Shown here one piece after another: positions 22,819-32,265 of a stretch of DNA of 64,000 nucleotides. The notes under the pieces were generated by a model. It ran no database searches. It saw only the letters and a program-made list of their open reading frames with translations, and had not been told where the DNA came from. The DNA comes from Prorocentrum cordatum. Taxonomy: Eukaryota > Sar > Dinophyceae > Prorocentrales > Prorocentraceae. A program made the translations under genes and the position numbers. The stretch's first letter is position 1. Each line of letters opens with the position of its first letter. The DNA lies in NCBI GenBank assembly GCA_963575745.1, contig CAUYUJ010010446.1:997089-1061088 (forward strand). The letters are read 5' to 3'.

Positions 22819-23052
22819 ACAACGCATCGATTCTGGTGCATATACATGTGTTCATTGATCGCCGCAAGTTATACCCCAAGATGACAAAACTATTGGATCG
22901 CATATTGTGCCTCTTGTGGTTTCGCCGGTCGGCTTCGGACTTCTCCGCTACTTTCCTCCCCTCAGTTTCCCTCTTCTCCTTCTTCTCCCTCATAGCGTTG
23001 AGTTCCAGCTCTGACCCCTTGACCCTGGGACGATCCCTCGACCTTTGGCTTA
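22819..23052. other. Spacer upstream of the cassette A large gene
   Basis: Moderate GC, no supported coding region. It separates the DinoSL relict from the GCGTAACGG repeat cluster and may hold the promoter, but no dinoflagellate promoter motif can be named with confidence. Confidence 0.4.
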
Positions 23053-23574
23053 CGCGTAACGGCCGCCACACAGTAGGAGGAAGAAGGGAGAGAATAGCGC
23101 AACGGCCGCCACCCAGTAGGAGGAGGAGGAGGAGGAGAATAGCGCAACGGCCGCCACCCAGTAGGAGGAGGAGGAGGAGGAGGAGGAGGAGGAGGAGGAG
23201 AATAGCGCAACGGCCGCCACCCAGAAGAGGAGGAGGAGGAGAATAGCGCAACGGCCGCCACCCAGAAGAGGAGGAGGAGAATAGCGTAACGGCCGCCACC
23301 CAGTAGGAGGAGGAGGAGGAGGAGGAGGAGGAGGAGGAGGAGGAGGAGGAGGAATAGGGACGACCCCTGAAACGGGCCGAGGAGGAGAAGGAGGAGGAGT
23401 AGGAGGTGGAGGAGGAGGAGGAGAATAGCGTAACGGCCGCCACCCAGGGAGGACGATGGGGGAGAATAGCGTAACGGCCGCCACCCAGAGAGGACTTTCC
23501 ACGAACCTCCCCCGCCTCCAAAGCATGTATACACGCGCGCACTCACACGTCAACGCACATTTACACACACACAC

Positions 23575-23613
<39 letters not shown>

Positions 23614-23665
23614 CACACACACTGTAGAACCTCCATGCTCCTCCTCCGCCTCCAGAGCGAGGGGG
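23053..23665. repeat. Composite repeat: GCGTAACGG units, GGA tracts, CA tract
   Basis: About eight copies of GCGTAACGGCCGCCACCCA (or GCGCAACGG) separated by GGA runs of variable length (23053-23490). They are followed by GGACTTTCCACGAACC, CTCCCCCGCCTCCAAA, a CA tract (about 23560-23622) and CTGTAGAACCTCCATGCTCC. The same order of modules occurs at 27995-28740 and 29030-29250. Confidence 0.9.
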
Positions 23666-23993
23666 AAGGGGATGAACAATAGGAAAAGGAGGAGCAATGA
23701 CAATGCATGGAATGGAAGGATAAAGGAAGAGGAGGAGGAGGAAGGAGGGGAGCTAGGAGCAGGAGGAGGAGGGCGAGGCGAGCAGGAAGAGGAGGAGGAG
23801 GAGGAAGAGGCAAACCACCTCGATCGAGCCTGTGGCTGCGGGCTCCCGCACTGCTCGGCCCGCTGGGCCAACGGCGCGCCACCGCGGCGCGATTGATGGG
23901 GGGGGGGGGGGGGGGGGGGGGGGGGGGCGGGGGGGGGGGGCGGGCTATGCCCCCGAAACACGGACACGGCGCGGCCTGAGCAGGCACGCCATA
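23666..23993. repeat. GGA-rich spacer and poly-G tract
   Basis: Purine-rich GGA runs at 23728-23815, then a G homopolymer of more than 40 bases at 23898-23941 broken by single C bases. Homopolymer length here is unlikely to be exact. Confidence 0.8.
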
Positions 23994-25639
23994 TCACTTC
24001 TTGCTGAGCTGCCTCTCCTTCGTCTTGGCCATGCCCTGCAGCTCCGACGCGACGCCCTCCAGCGTTGCATAGATGTCCGCAGTCGGGCCCAGCGCGTTCT
24101 TGATGTCGGCCATCGCCACCTGGCAGCGTGGCATGGTGAGCAACTCCTGCATCGAGTCGATCTTCAACTGCACTCCCTTCACGGTTGTGTCCGTCTCCTT
24201 CAAGAGCTTGTTCACAGTGCCTGCGGGGTCGAGCTTGACCTTCATGGAGTTGCCCTTCTCGAGGACCTCTTGATTTTAAAAATGCTAGCTGTATATAGTT
24301 GTGAGCGGTTTTTATATGTTGGGCTAACTCTTCTACGTGGAATCAACAAGCATATTCAATCGAAAACAATACCGATTTCAAAATTTGATCAAAATTTGAT
24401 CAAATTTTGATCGAATTTTGATGGTTTTTTTGAAATCTGTATTGTTTTCAATTCTTTTTATGTTGTGATGTGCAACTCCGAAGATACGTGTCAACCTTGT
24501 TTGTCATCTCGCATGTTGAACCCCCGAAGACCGCGCGCAAGGCCCGCGCGTGTGACTGCGTTGAGCGCACCATGGCCGAGCACTTGTCGTAGCCAGTCTG
24601 GAGGTAGCTGAAGGCCGTATCTGACGCCGACTTGCTGGCCTTGGAGCTCGCAGCCTTGCCGCCGCCTCGCGAAGACCGAGGTGTCTCGACAGCGCCCTCG
24701 TGAGGAGGAATGCTGTAAGGAGGAGTATGATACACCTCCTCCTCCTCATCCGCCTCCCCCTCCTCCGCTTCCTTGTCCTTCTCTTCCTCCGCATCCCTCC
24801 TATCTCGTCTATCCTCCTCGAGCCTCCAACTCCTCCTCCTCCTCCTCCTCGAGCTTCCAACTCCTCCTCCTCCTCCTCCTCCTCCAGGGGTCGTTCCTTT
24901 TCCTCCTCCTCCCCCTCCTCCTCCTCCTCCTCCTCCTCCTATCGGCCTCCGTCGCCCACTTCTGCCAGTCGAGCTGCAGGCCTGCCTGGGCGTCTGCTCC
25001 CGACTTGCCGTCGCCAACCTGCTCAACCTTCGAGTTGACCGTGTCCTCCCTGTTGATCTTCCTCACCAACTCCTTGGACCTCTCGTAGAAGAGGCCGTCG
25101 TCGTCCTCGACCAGGTCGTTCCTGGCCACCGCGGCGTTGCACAACTCGAGGCCCCACTCCTTCACCCACCACGACCAGCTGTGGTGAATCTGCTTGCACG
25201 TCTCATCCTCTGTTTTCCGCAGCGACGTGAACCTCGACATCCAACTCGTCGCCTTGCTCATGTCGAACACAGCCGCGTAGCCAACGTCCTTCGGCACGAG
25301 CGAGTTGACCAAGTGCTTCCGCTCCTCGCGGTTCATGTTCTTGAACTCCCTATCCACCTCGGGTGTCTTCGCCATGAACTTCTTGGCCACGTAGATCTGC
25401 TTGGGGCTGCACGGCGTCGAGTCATGCTTCGGGAGCGGGTTGCCGTCCTTGTCGTAGCCCGGCGTGAGCAGATCAGCCCGCGGTGCCTTCTGGAGAGGCT
25501 CATCGCTGCCATCTTGAGAGCCAAGATCTTGGCTGCCATCTGCATCCGAGAGCTCTTCGTCGAACTTCCGCCAATCTACCGCAGCTGGCCTGCGAGGAAC
25601 TTCAGCAGCAGCAGCAGCTGGGCGCTTCTTCGGAGGCAT
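23994..25639 (-). CDS. Lys/Pro-start protein with helical C-terminus (cassette A), three exons
   Basis: Starts at ATG 25639 (MPPKKRPAAAAAEVPRRP), 62 bases after a DinoSL relict. Exon 1 runs to about 24960 and includes VDWRKFDEELSDADGSQD, SMSKATSWMSRFTSLRKTED-like and WSWWVKEWGLELCNAAVAR stretches. A CTC/GGA tract (24735-24945) then fills a probable intron that ends at TTACAG near 24716. Exon 2, about 24715-24505, reads VETPRSSRGGGKAASSKASK to VFGGSTCEMTNK. Intron 2 carries a palindrome (24357-24453). Exon 3, about 24268-23994, reads VLEKGNSMKVKLDPAGTVNK and ends QLSKK in an amphipathic helix-rich tail. The start and the charged helical tail resemble the gene at 32266-33539. Function unknown; a nucleic-acid-binding accessory protein is only a guess from its basic N-terminus. 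Confidence 0.65.
24357..24453. repeat. Palindromic insert within intron 2
   Basis: TCGAAAACAATACCGATTTC at the left is mirrored by GAAATCTGTATTGTTTTCA at the right. The centre is repeated TTTGATCAAAATTTGATCAA. It is AT-rich in a GC-rich window and lies wholly between exons 2 and 3 of the minus-strand gene, as expected for an introner-like or MITE insertion. Confidence 0.8.
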
Positions 25640-25701
25640 TCTCCGAAGCCGATAAAACTAAGCACTGAAGGCGGTATGAACTGGGGAGGCCGTGGAAACG
25701 G

Positions 25702-25723
25702 TCTGAGCCAAAATGGCTACGGA
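25702..25723 (-). other. DinoSL relict
   Basis: Minus strand reads TCCGTAGCCATTTTGGCTCA then GA, 19 of 21 fixed positions of the spliced leader. It sits 62 bases upstream of the ATG at 25639, in the sense direction of that gene. Confidence 0.9.
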
Positions 25724-26319
25724 GTATTGAACACCATGTTGTTTGGGTGGCTTGTCGAAGTATTCTACACAGTGTCTTCTTTTGGAAACTTGCATTATAC
25801 AACATGCTGTTTGGATAGTTTCGAGGAGTGCTGATTTCCACCGAGAACTGAAACGCCTATAGGATCCTGCGTTTTGGGCCCCTATGGGTCATACTTTGTG
25901 GCTCGGAGGCGGGGAGGAGGCGGAGGGGGAGGAGAGGGAGACGCAAGAATTTTGCGTGACTCCATCCGCTTACACGGGCACCTGTGTGTTAGGGGCTGAC
26001 ATGCTCACCTATGTGGTGTGAGCTATGTTGTGCAAGCTATGCGGTGCAATATACGTGGTAGCAGCTATAGAACGAACTCATATGTGTGGTGTGAGCTATG
26101 TGTATAAGCTGTGTGGTGCAATGGATTAGGAGGAGGATAACGTTACGACCGCCATCCATTGGGGATATACCAGGAGACATCGCATCACAAACGCGGAACG
26201 GCGAGTGGGCGATCAGACCTATGATTAAGGCGATTATTTTATCTCGGCGCCCAGTTGACACCGTTCTCATCTCGTGCTGAGTGATTATAATCTAACGGCA
26301 AGGTGGATATGTAATTCAG
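25724..26319. other. Intergenic spacer
   Basis: Two similar stretches of about 38 bp beginning TGTGGTGTGAGCTATGT lie at about 26012 and 26084. GGATAACGTTACGACCGCCATCC near 26138 is a diverged relative of the GCGTAACGG repeat. No gene is supported. Confidence 0.55.
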
Positions 26320-27302
26320 CTAGCTGTCCGCGCCGAACATTTGCTCATAGACTCGATCCCATTTTTTGCCCGCCAACTGCCCTGCAATCCGTGCTCTCTC
26401 ACGTGCAAACGTCTCATATTTTCCCTGTTTTTTCCATTTTGCCTTCTCCTTGCTGTGCGCGTCGCTGTATGCTGCATTTCTGGTGCACTCATGATCACCC
26501 CATGGTATCTTCACTGAAGATTTAGACTGCTTGCCCGCTGTGTGAACTCCTTTCTTCACGGTGGCAACGTGTCCCGATGGTTTCTTTGATGCCGTGTTTT
26601 TTTTGCTGGCCTTCGCCCCGCGGATTGCATCGTAACGTTTTTTCTGGTTCGGTACTGGCGCGCCCGCCGTATCAGGCGCAAAAACACTTGGCAACCCAAC
26701 GTCGTCCCCTTTGCTACTCGATGGCGTGTTTTTCCGATGATCCGAATGCTGCTCTGGTTGGAAGCATGCAGGGAGCTCCGCCCACTCTTCCTCAGAAACA
26801 TATTCTTGTCCTGCTGCAGATGGCGTACTCTCTACACAGTGTTCGGGATCACCTGCTGTCAAGCATGCCAACGTGTCTTTGACCTGGGCCCACTCTGTGG
26901 CTGAAAGTCGACGTCGAAGCGCACCAGTCTTCGGGTACCGTCTGTGCCATTTCTGCCCCATAGCTTTTTGATTCTTATCTTCTGCGTCTAATGTTCGCAA
27001 AACTTTCATCGCAGCCATCAAGTTGTTTGTCGCTTTGTGTGCAGTGTCAACTGCGCTTTGATCCGATGCAAGCAAGTGAGGACGATCTGTCAGTATTTGC
27101 CGCCAAGCTGTCTCCACACGCGCACCATGAAGAACACCATCGGAATTCTCTTGCAATAATGATTTGGCCAATTTCAAGTTACGTACGAGGTTTGCCTCGG
27201 GGAACACATTGGGAACGGTCCTCGGACTCGCTGTGCGTTGCGATGTTTCTGCATCCGCAACGGAATCCCCCCAACAGATTTGTGACACACCAACCACTGA
27301 AA
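26320..27302 (-). CDS. Uncharacterised basic protein (cassette A), last exon
   Basis: About 325 residues on the minus strand end at 26320. A likely acceptor is TACTGTTTCAG at about 27303-27313; coding then reads through SQICWGDSVADAETSQR. Recognisable features: a helical segment around SLLQENSDGVLHGARVETAW, a W-containing RRLSATEWAQVKDTL block, a low-complexity Ser/Lys middle (KKNTASKKPSGH) and a basic, Glu-rich tail (KEKAKWKKQGKYETFARERA) ending in YEQMFGADS. No family was recognised. The open frame continues upstream to about 27864, but its composition changes and I do not trust it past 27302. A protein segment MELCVKESGDCGSLECMFG near 27475-27420 could belong to another exon. It is co-oriented with the two genes downstream. 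Confidence 0.55.
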
Positions 27303-27994
27303 CAGTAATATACATTTGTATAGTATGGTTTCCTATGTTGGTTAACAAAGCGTTCAGAAACAATACACCACGTAGTGGGTTCGAAGGTCGTCCCGTTGTG
27401 TTCCCCGAGCATGGAGCTGAAACCATATGTGCTTTGTCAACGAAAGGTCCAAACATACATTCCAATGATCCGCAATCGCCGCTCTCTTTGACACAAAGTT
27501 CCATGTGTTTGGTGTACTGCAGGGCCGAGACATTCGGATTCGGAACTCGCCTCTTGCGAGGCTCCACACTATGGGCTGGGCTACTCATTCCCAGCCAGAA
27601 CACATACCATATCGAAACTGAAATGGTGAACATACGCGCTGCACGAGCCGAAACGCTGCAGCGAGAGTTGAGCATGCGGTGTTCACCCGAATGCCTTGGA
27701 CACTGTCCTGGGACTCTTACTCTTACTCTTACTCCTCCTCCTTCTCCCCCTCCTCGCTCCTGATCCTCATTCCTCCTCGTTCTTCCTCCCAGCGCGGCCC
27801 CAACCGATGGGAATCTCAACCAGAACTGAACTGGCAGGATCGTTGCTTTGCCACGCGCGTGCATGGTCCGAAGCCATCTCGCTCAGAGGGGGGGCCGCTT
27901 AGGTCCCCGATGAGAGGAGGGGTCGATTAGGTCCCCGCTGAGAGGGCCCAGGAGAGGAGGACGAGGAGGAGGGAGGAGGAGGAGGAGGAGGAGG
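27303..27994. other. Probable intron and upstream region
   Basis: Contains a possible exon near 27400-27500 on the minus strand and a CTCTTACT repeat near 27715-27740. From about 27890 the sequence becomes the GGA and GCGTAACGG repeat. No secure start codon was found for the gene at 26320-27302. Confidence 0.35.
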
Positions 27995-28740
27995 AAAGCG
28001 CAACGGCCGCCACCCAGTAGGAGGAAGAAGAGAATAGCGTAACGGCCGCCACCCAGTAGGAGGAGGAGGAGGAGGAGGAGGTGGAGAATAGCGTAACGGC
28101 CGCCACCCAGAGGAGGAGGATGAGGAGGAGGAGAAGGAGGAGGAGGATAATAGCGTAACGGCCGCCGCCCAGTAGGAGGAAGAAGGGAGAGAATAGCGTA
28201 ACGGCCGCCACCCAGTAGGAGGAGGAGGAGGAGGAGGAGGAGGAGGAGGAGGAGGAGGAGGTGGAGAATAGCGTAACGGCCGCCACCCAGAGGAGGAGGA
28301 TGAGGAGGAGGAGAAGGAGGAGGAGGATAATAGCGTAACGGCCGCCACCCAGTAGGAGGAAGAAGGGAGAGAATAGCGTAACGGCCGCCACCCAGTAGGA
28401 GGAGGAGAAGGTGGAGCCCCAGCCGAAAGGGCTCAGGGGCGGGAGCAAAGCAAGTTCCGAGGAATCCTTGAGCTTTACCCCGATTCTCAGAGGAACGACT
28501 GGAGGAGGAGGAGGAGGAGGAGGAGGAGGAGAATAGCGTAACGGCCGCCACCCAGAGAGGAGGAGGAGGAGGAGGATAATAGCATAACGGCCGCCACCGA
28601 TGGGAGGACCCCCCACGGACCTCCCCCGCCTCCAATCCATATCTACACACACACGCACACGCACACGCACACACACGCACACACGCACTGTTAATCCTCC
28701 GTGCTCCTCCGCCGCCTCCGAGTTGTCCGTCTCCTACTTT
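27995..28740. repeat. Composite GCGTAACGG / GGA / CA repeat, second copy
   Basis: About ten GCGTAACGGCCGCCACCCA units interspersed with GGA tracts. A roughly 180-bp arrangement at 28020-28200 is repeated almost unchanged at 28197-28390 (same order of GGATGAGGAGG, GATAATAGCG and GAAGAAGGGAGAG interruptions). The cluster ends with GACCTCCCCCGCCTCCAA, a CA tract (28640-28690) and CTGTTAATCCTCCGTGCTCC. Confidence 0.9.
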
Positions 28741-29029
28741 TCTCCTCCTTCCCTCCTTCTCCTCCTTCCTCGTTTTTCTCTTTCCCCCCCCTGCATGCAA
28801 GGGCGGTGCACGGGCGGTGGGTGGCCTCCGCGCCATATATACGCGTCGCGGGCGGGTCCCGCTCCCGTGCTCCCTCTCAGTGCTCTCCCTCCCTCCCCCT
28901 CCCTCTCCATCTTCCCCCCCTCTCTCCCCGTCGCCCCTCCACCGCCCTCCCCAGGAACCTCCCCTCGAGATCCCCCCTCGCGCCCGCGGAGGGGGGGGAA
29001 GGAGGAGGAGGAGGAGGAGGAAGAGGAGG
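28741..29029. other. Pyrimidine-rich spacer between repeat copies
   Basis: CTCC-rich tracts, the word CGCCATATATACGCG near 28830 and a GGA run at 29005-29030. No gene is supported. Confidence 0.4.
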
Positions 29030-29175
29030 AGTAAAGCGTAACGGCCGCCACCCAGTAGGGGGAGAATGGGCGAGAATAGCGTAACGGCCGCCACCCAGGG
29101 AGGACCCTCCACGAACCTCCCCCGCCTCCAAACCATTTATACACACGCGCGCACGCACGCCCACACATTCACGCG

Positions 29176-29206
<31 letters not shown>

Positions 29207-29339
29207 TGTAAATCCTCCGTGCTCCTCCACCGCCTCCGAGTTTCCCGCCTCCTCCTTCTCTCCTCCTCCTCTTTCTCCTCCTCCTTCTCTTCCTCCTCTT
29301 CCTCTTCCTCTCTTTCCTCGGTTCGCGCGGCGCGCAAGC
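29030..29339. repeat. Composite GCGTAACGG / GGA / CA repeat, third copy
   Basis: Two GCGTAACGGCCGCCACCCA units (29035, 29078), then GGACCCTCCACGAACC, CTCCCCCGCCTCCAAACC, a CA tract at about 29185-29208 and CTGTAAATCCTCCGTGCTCC. The tail is TCC-rich. It matches the modules at 23490-23665 and 28600-28740. Confidence 0.9.
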
Positions 29340-29490
29340 TTAGGGTAAGAATTCTTAGGGTAAGTAGGGTAAGAAACCTAGGGGAGGTAGGGTAATTTTA
29401 CTAGGGGGAGTAGAGTAAATTTCAAGCGGTGGCCCTAGGGTAAGTAGGGTAAGAAAATAGGGGGGAAACTTAGGGTAAGCCCTAACCCTA
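29340..29490. repeat. AGGGTAAGT array 2
   Basis: Irregular copies of TTAGGGTAAG and TAGGGTAAGTAGGGTAAG in the same direction as 19306-19512. Near 29471-29492 it contains CTTAGGGTAAGCCCTAACCC, a small inverted repeat with CCCTAACCCTAA. Too short and degenerate to be a telomere. Confidence 0.85.
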
Positions 29491-29514
29491 AGAGTTGGGG
29501 GAAATGGATGGTCA

Positions 29515-29734
29515 GGGAACCCGGGGAACCCGGAGAACACGGAGAACCCGAAGAACCCGAAGAACCCGGAGAACCCCGAGAACTTTTGGAGACCCCGGAG
29601 AACCCCCGGAGAACCCGGAGAAACCCCGGAGAACACGGAGAACCCGGAGAACCCGGAGAACTCCCGGAGAACCCGGAGAACCCGGAGAACCTCCGGAGAA
29701 CCTCCGGAGAACGCCCGGAGAACCCGGAGAACCC
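29515..29734. repeat. GGAGAACCC minisatellite, array 2
   Basis: About 220 bp of GGAGAACCC units, including the long variant CCCGAGAACTTTTGGAGACC that arrays 1 and 3 carry as CCCGAGAACCCTTGGAGACC. It ends exactly at the left terminus of the 29735-39038 element with CCGGAGAACCC. Confidence 0.9.
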
Positions 29735-29778
29735 CCTTGAGACTCCAAGGTCGATCTATAGTGCGGGGTCGAACTATA
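29735..29778 (+). repeat. Terminal inverted repeat, left
   Basis: Starts with the small palindrome CCTTGAGACTCCAAGG and continues GTCGATCTATAGTGCGGGG to GAACTATA. Perfect match to the reverse complement of 38995-39038. Further copies of the CTATAGT word follow at about 29811 and, inverted, near 29835-29845. Confidence 0.95.
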
Positions 29779-29963
29779 ATGCGGGGGTTATACTTTTCTG
29801 CGGGTCGATCTATAGTTCGGGCGCGCCGAAAATAGTTCGACCCGCCGTTTTGGGGCAAGCGGGGCTTCAGCGCCCATGCTCGCGCTCGCCCCACTGGGAG
29901 GGGTCCAACATATATTTGAGCCGACAGCAATGAATGACAACGATACACACAGAAGCGTTCTTT

Positions 29964-31835
29964 TCAAAGCATGCGCACAATCTGCTGGCCGCAGAACTTA
30001 GAGATGCATGCCGCCGAAAACGCTCTCATGGACCTCCTTTGGCCCCTCCTTCGGCCAAATGCAGCTACAGATCCACCGAAATCCTCATCCCTATAGTTCC
30101 AGTGCTTCGTTGGTTCACCGCCGCCCATGCACAGCTCCAGAAACATGTGCATTTTAGGCTTCACTTTTAAATGGGCAGGAAGCGCGTCTTGCAAAGCGGC
30201 CGTCTGCGTGGCAAACTTACTTGAATGCTCTCTAAGAATGTCCACAGCAAATGGGCGATTGTCAGAGAGTGCCTCGTAACACCGAGATAAGCTTTTCATC
30301 CCTGCGTGATTGGACGATTCTACAGCTGCCCGCTCGTCGACGCCATTCCTCCTATCAAGGAAAGCCTCCGCCATCTCCAATGCCCATGGAACCATGTGCC
30401 TGAGCATCCCCGCGCCGCACCTCATCTAGCCGTCGTTGCTTTTTTTCCTTTCACAACGCCCCGCGTCAGTCTCGATAGGCGGCTGGTCTTCTCACCTGGC
30501 GGCTGCCTGTCGTAGAACGCCATCAAATGACCATGTAGTGTGGAGACGCGGCCTTTCTGGGTAGTTCCAGCCACCTTTTTGTGCGTTACAAGATACCATA
30601 GCAAACCCCCTAAGAAGTCAACCGCTACTCCAAGATCAACAACGTGTAACCAATCTAGCTTCAGCAACTTTTCGTTCGCATACGGCACTTGGAAGAGAGG
30701 GCACACCTGCTCGCCTGAAACGATAATCTTCGCAAGGACTTCTGGCCATGTGCGTCGGTGCGTTCTCCACGGCGCGTCTCTCCCAGTCTGCGATTTCACC
30801 TGCGGGGGGTAGCCAAAAACACTCCTCCTCCTCCTCCTCCTCCTCCTCCACCCCTCCTCCCCCTCCTCCTCCACCCCCCCTGAAGGGGCCGCAAAACGAC
30901 GACGACGCACCCCCTCCCAGAGGGGATTTCCTTCCTCCCCTGATGTGTTGCGCTCCCATGGCCTCGTCCTTCTTGATGTTGCACAGGAAGCATACTTCGT
31001 CATCTTGCCAGCCAGGTAGCTTGAGCACCTCCTTCATCATCTTCCAGTCCCCTTTGATCTGGCAAAGCACTCCGCCAATTGGTAGGGTTGCATCGGCCAC
31101 TTGTCGGCGCTTCCTCCAGGCGTCCTGCGCGCCGAAGGGAGAGCCGTCGTGCCGTGCCGCCGGCCAGCGCTTCGCAGCCAAGTGAACAAAGCTCCACTGC
31201 ACCACTGCAAAAACATCATCAAATGTGTTGGGGCCCACGTGCTCTTTGAGGAACGCTGTGATTGGGACCCGCAGGTTTTTCCAGCGCCCCGCAGCCCCTG
31301 GCGACATGAGGCTGATGATCTCTGCGCTCATCGATCGGTCCCAAAAGCAAGGGGCCCCGTCCTGCCACACGCCCAGGGCCGCCAGGTCGTTGCAACCACT
31401 CTCCGCCCTGGCTCTTTGCACGTGGCGCAGAGACACGCCGTCGAGACTCGACGTCTCCAGTAGCACGCTCCGCTCGCCAAAATGATGAAGTTGATGAAGT
31501 ATTTCGTGAGGAAGCATCATCGCTAAGTCCATCAGTTGTTCTGTTTCAGATTTGGGGTCCCAGCCCCTCACCTGGCAGTGATAGAGCGGAGGCCACCCTT
31601 TCCTGAAGAAATCCCGCCTGAACTTCCTGGCAGCGTTTTTCATGCCCGACGTTGACTCCGGAGTGTGCAGGTCGGAGAGACCTGTCGCAGATGCAGAGAC
31701 GCAGTCATTGATCAGCTGAGCGCCGCGCTGCCCGCTGACCACGTTGCTGCTTATCAGGTCCTGCACGTTCGCTCTCAGCCGCCTCTCCGGCGGCAAGCCC
31801 AACCTGTCATAAGGCAACCGCCGCCTGGAAAGCAT
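29964..31835 (-). CDS. Transposase-like DEDFGG protein (cassette B), two exons, one frameshift
   Basis: Exon 1 starts at ATG 31835 (MLSRRRLPYDRLGLPPERR) and runs to about 30945. It includes QWSFVHLAAKRWPAARHDG and LCQIKGDWKMMKEVLKL with Asp at residue 263, then CFLC. The probable intron, about 30940-30800, holds a GGA tract and a CCCCTCTGGGAGGGG palindrome and ends CCCCCCGCAG. Exon 2 continues VKSQTGRDAPWRTHRRTW, LLKLDWLHVVDLGVAVDF (second Asp near 30655) and FLGGLLWYLV. A one-base shift near 30424 precedes LRHMVPWALEMAEAFLD. The tail has KPKMHMFLELCMGGGE and NYRDEDFGG (Asp near 30089), then stops at 29964. It shares the order IKGD, C-x2-C, DxLHxxxLG and DEDFxG with the gene at 20835-22758. 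A transposase role is inferred from motif order and position next to a terminal inverted repeat. Confidence 0.68.
30800..30945 (-). other. Intron of the cassette B large gene
   Basis: Non-coding stretch between the C-x2-C block and the exon starting VKSQTGRDAPW. It is filled with a CCTCCT microsatellite (30822-30880 plus strand) and a CCCCTCCCAGAGGGG palindrome near 30910. The acceptor on the minus strand is CCCCCCGCAG. Confidence 0.6.
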
Positions 31836-31874
31836 CCCGCGGGGCCCGCGGGAGACAGGCGCGAGCGCGGCGGC

Positions 31875-31898
31875 CTTGAGCCGCTGCAGTGGCTACGG
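31875..31898 (-). other. Possible degenerate DinoSL relict
   Basis: Minus strand reads CCGTAGCCA, then CTGCAGC, then GGCTCAAG. Both ends of the spliced leader are intact in the right order, but the central TTTT is replaced by a longer word. It lies 40 bases upstream of the ATG at 31835 and in its sense direction, the same position as the clear relicts at 22797 and 25702. Chance similarity is possible. Confidence 0.45.
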
Positions 31899-32265
31899 AC
31901 ATGCGCGGATGAGGCAAGGGGCCCTTGCCCTTTCCCGCGCCCCTCCTCCGCGCCCTCCTTCAATCCCTTTCATGCCCCTCCCCTCCTGCTACTCCCCTCC
32001 TGATGATACCAAGCCCCCCTCCCCCCCGCCCCCCCCTCCCCCCGCGCCCCTGCGATGAGGGGGGCTTCTTTATTGGCAAACCCAGAAACACGCGGCCCCT
32101 CACGAAGGGGCACCCCTGGCAGAGGAAGCGGCAAGTTCTCGTTTTCCCACGGGCGTCGGAAAGGCAGCGCTGCATGCGCGTCGTCGGGCGAGGCAGAGCA
32201 TCTCAAACCCTACTGCATATATGCATGTAAATACTGATATGTAGATGTAGATGTAGGGCCGCGGC
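31899..32265. other. Spacer between cassette B genes
   Basis: C-rich tracts (32010-32050) and CCCCTGCGATGAGGGG-type palindromes at about 32046-32062 and 32098-32108. A run of ATGTAGATGTAG near 32242 precedes the stop of the neighbouring gene. No gene is supported. Confidence 0.5.

Noticed and set aside
23053-23490. CRISPR-like pattern of a 19-bp repeat with variable spacers
   Set aside because: The spacers are GGA microsatellites, the spacing is irregular and the host is a eukaryote.
29340-29490. Internal telomere
   Set aside because: Only two CCCTAA units occur; the bulk is AGGGTAAGT, which is not a telomere repeat of dinoflagellates (TTTAGGG).
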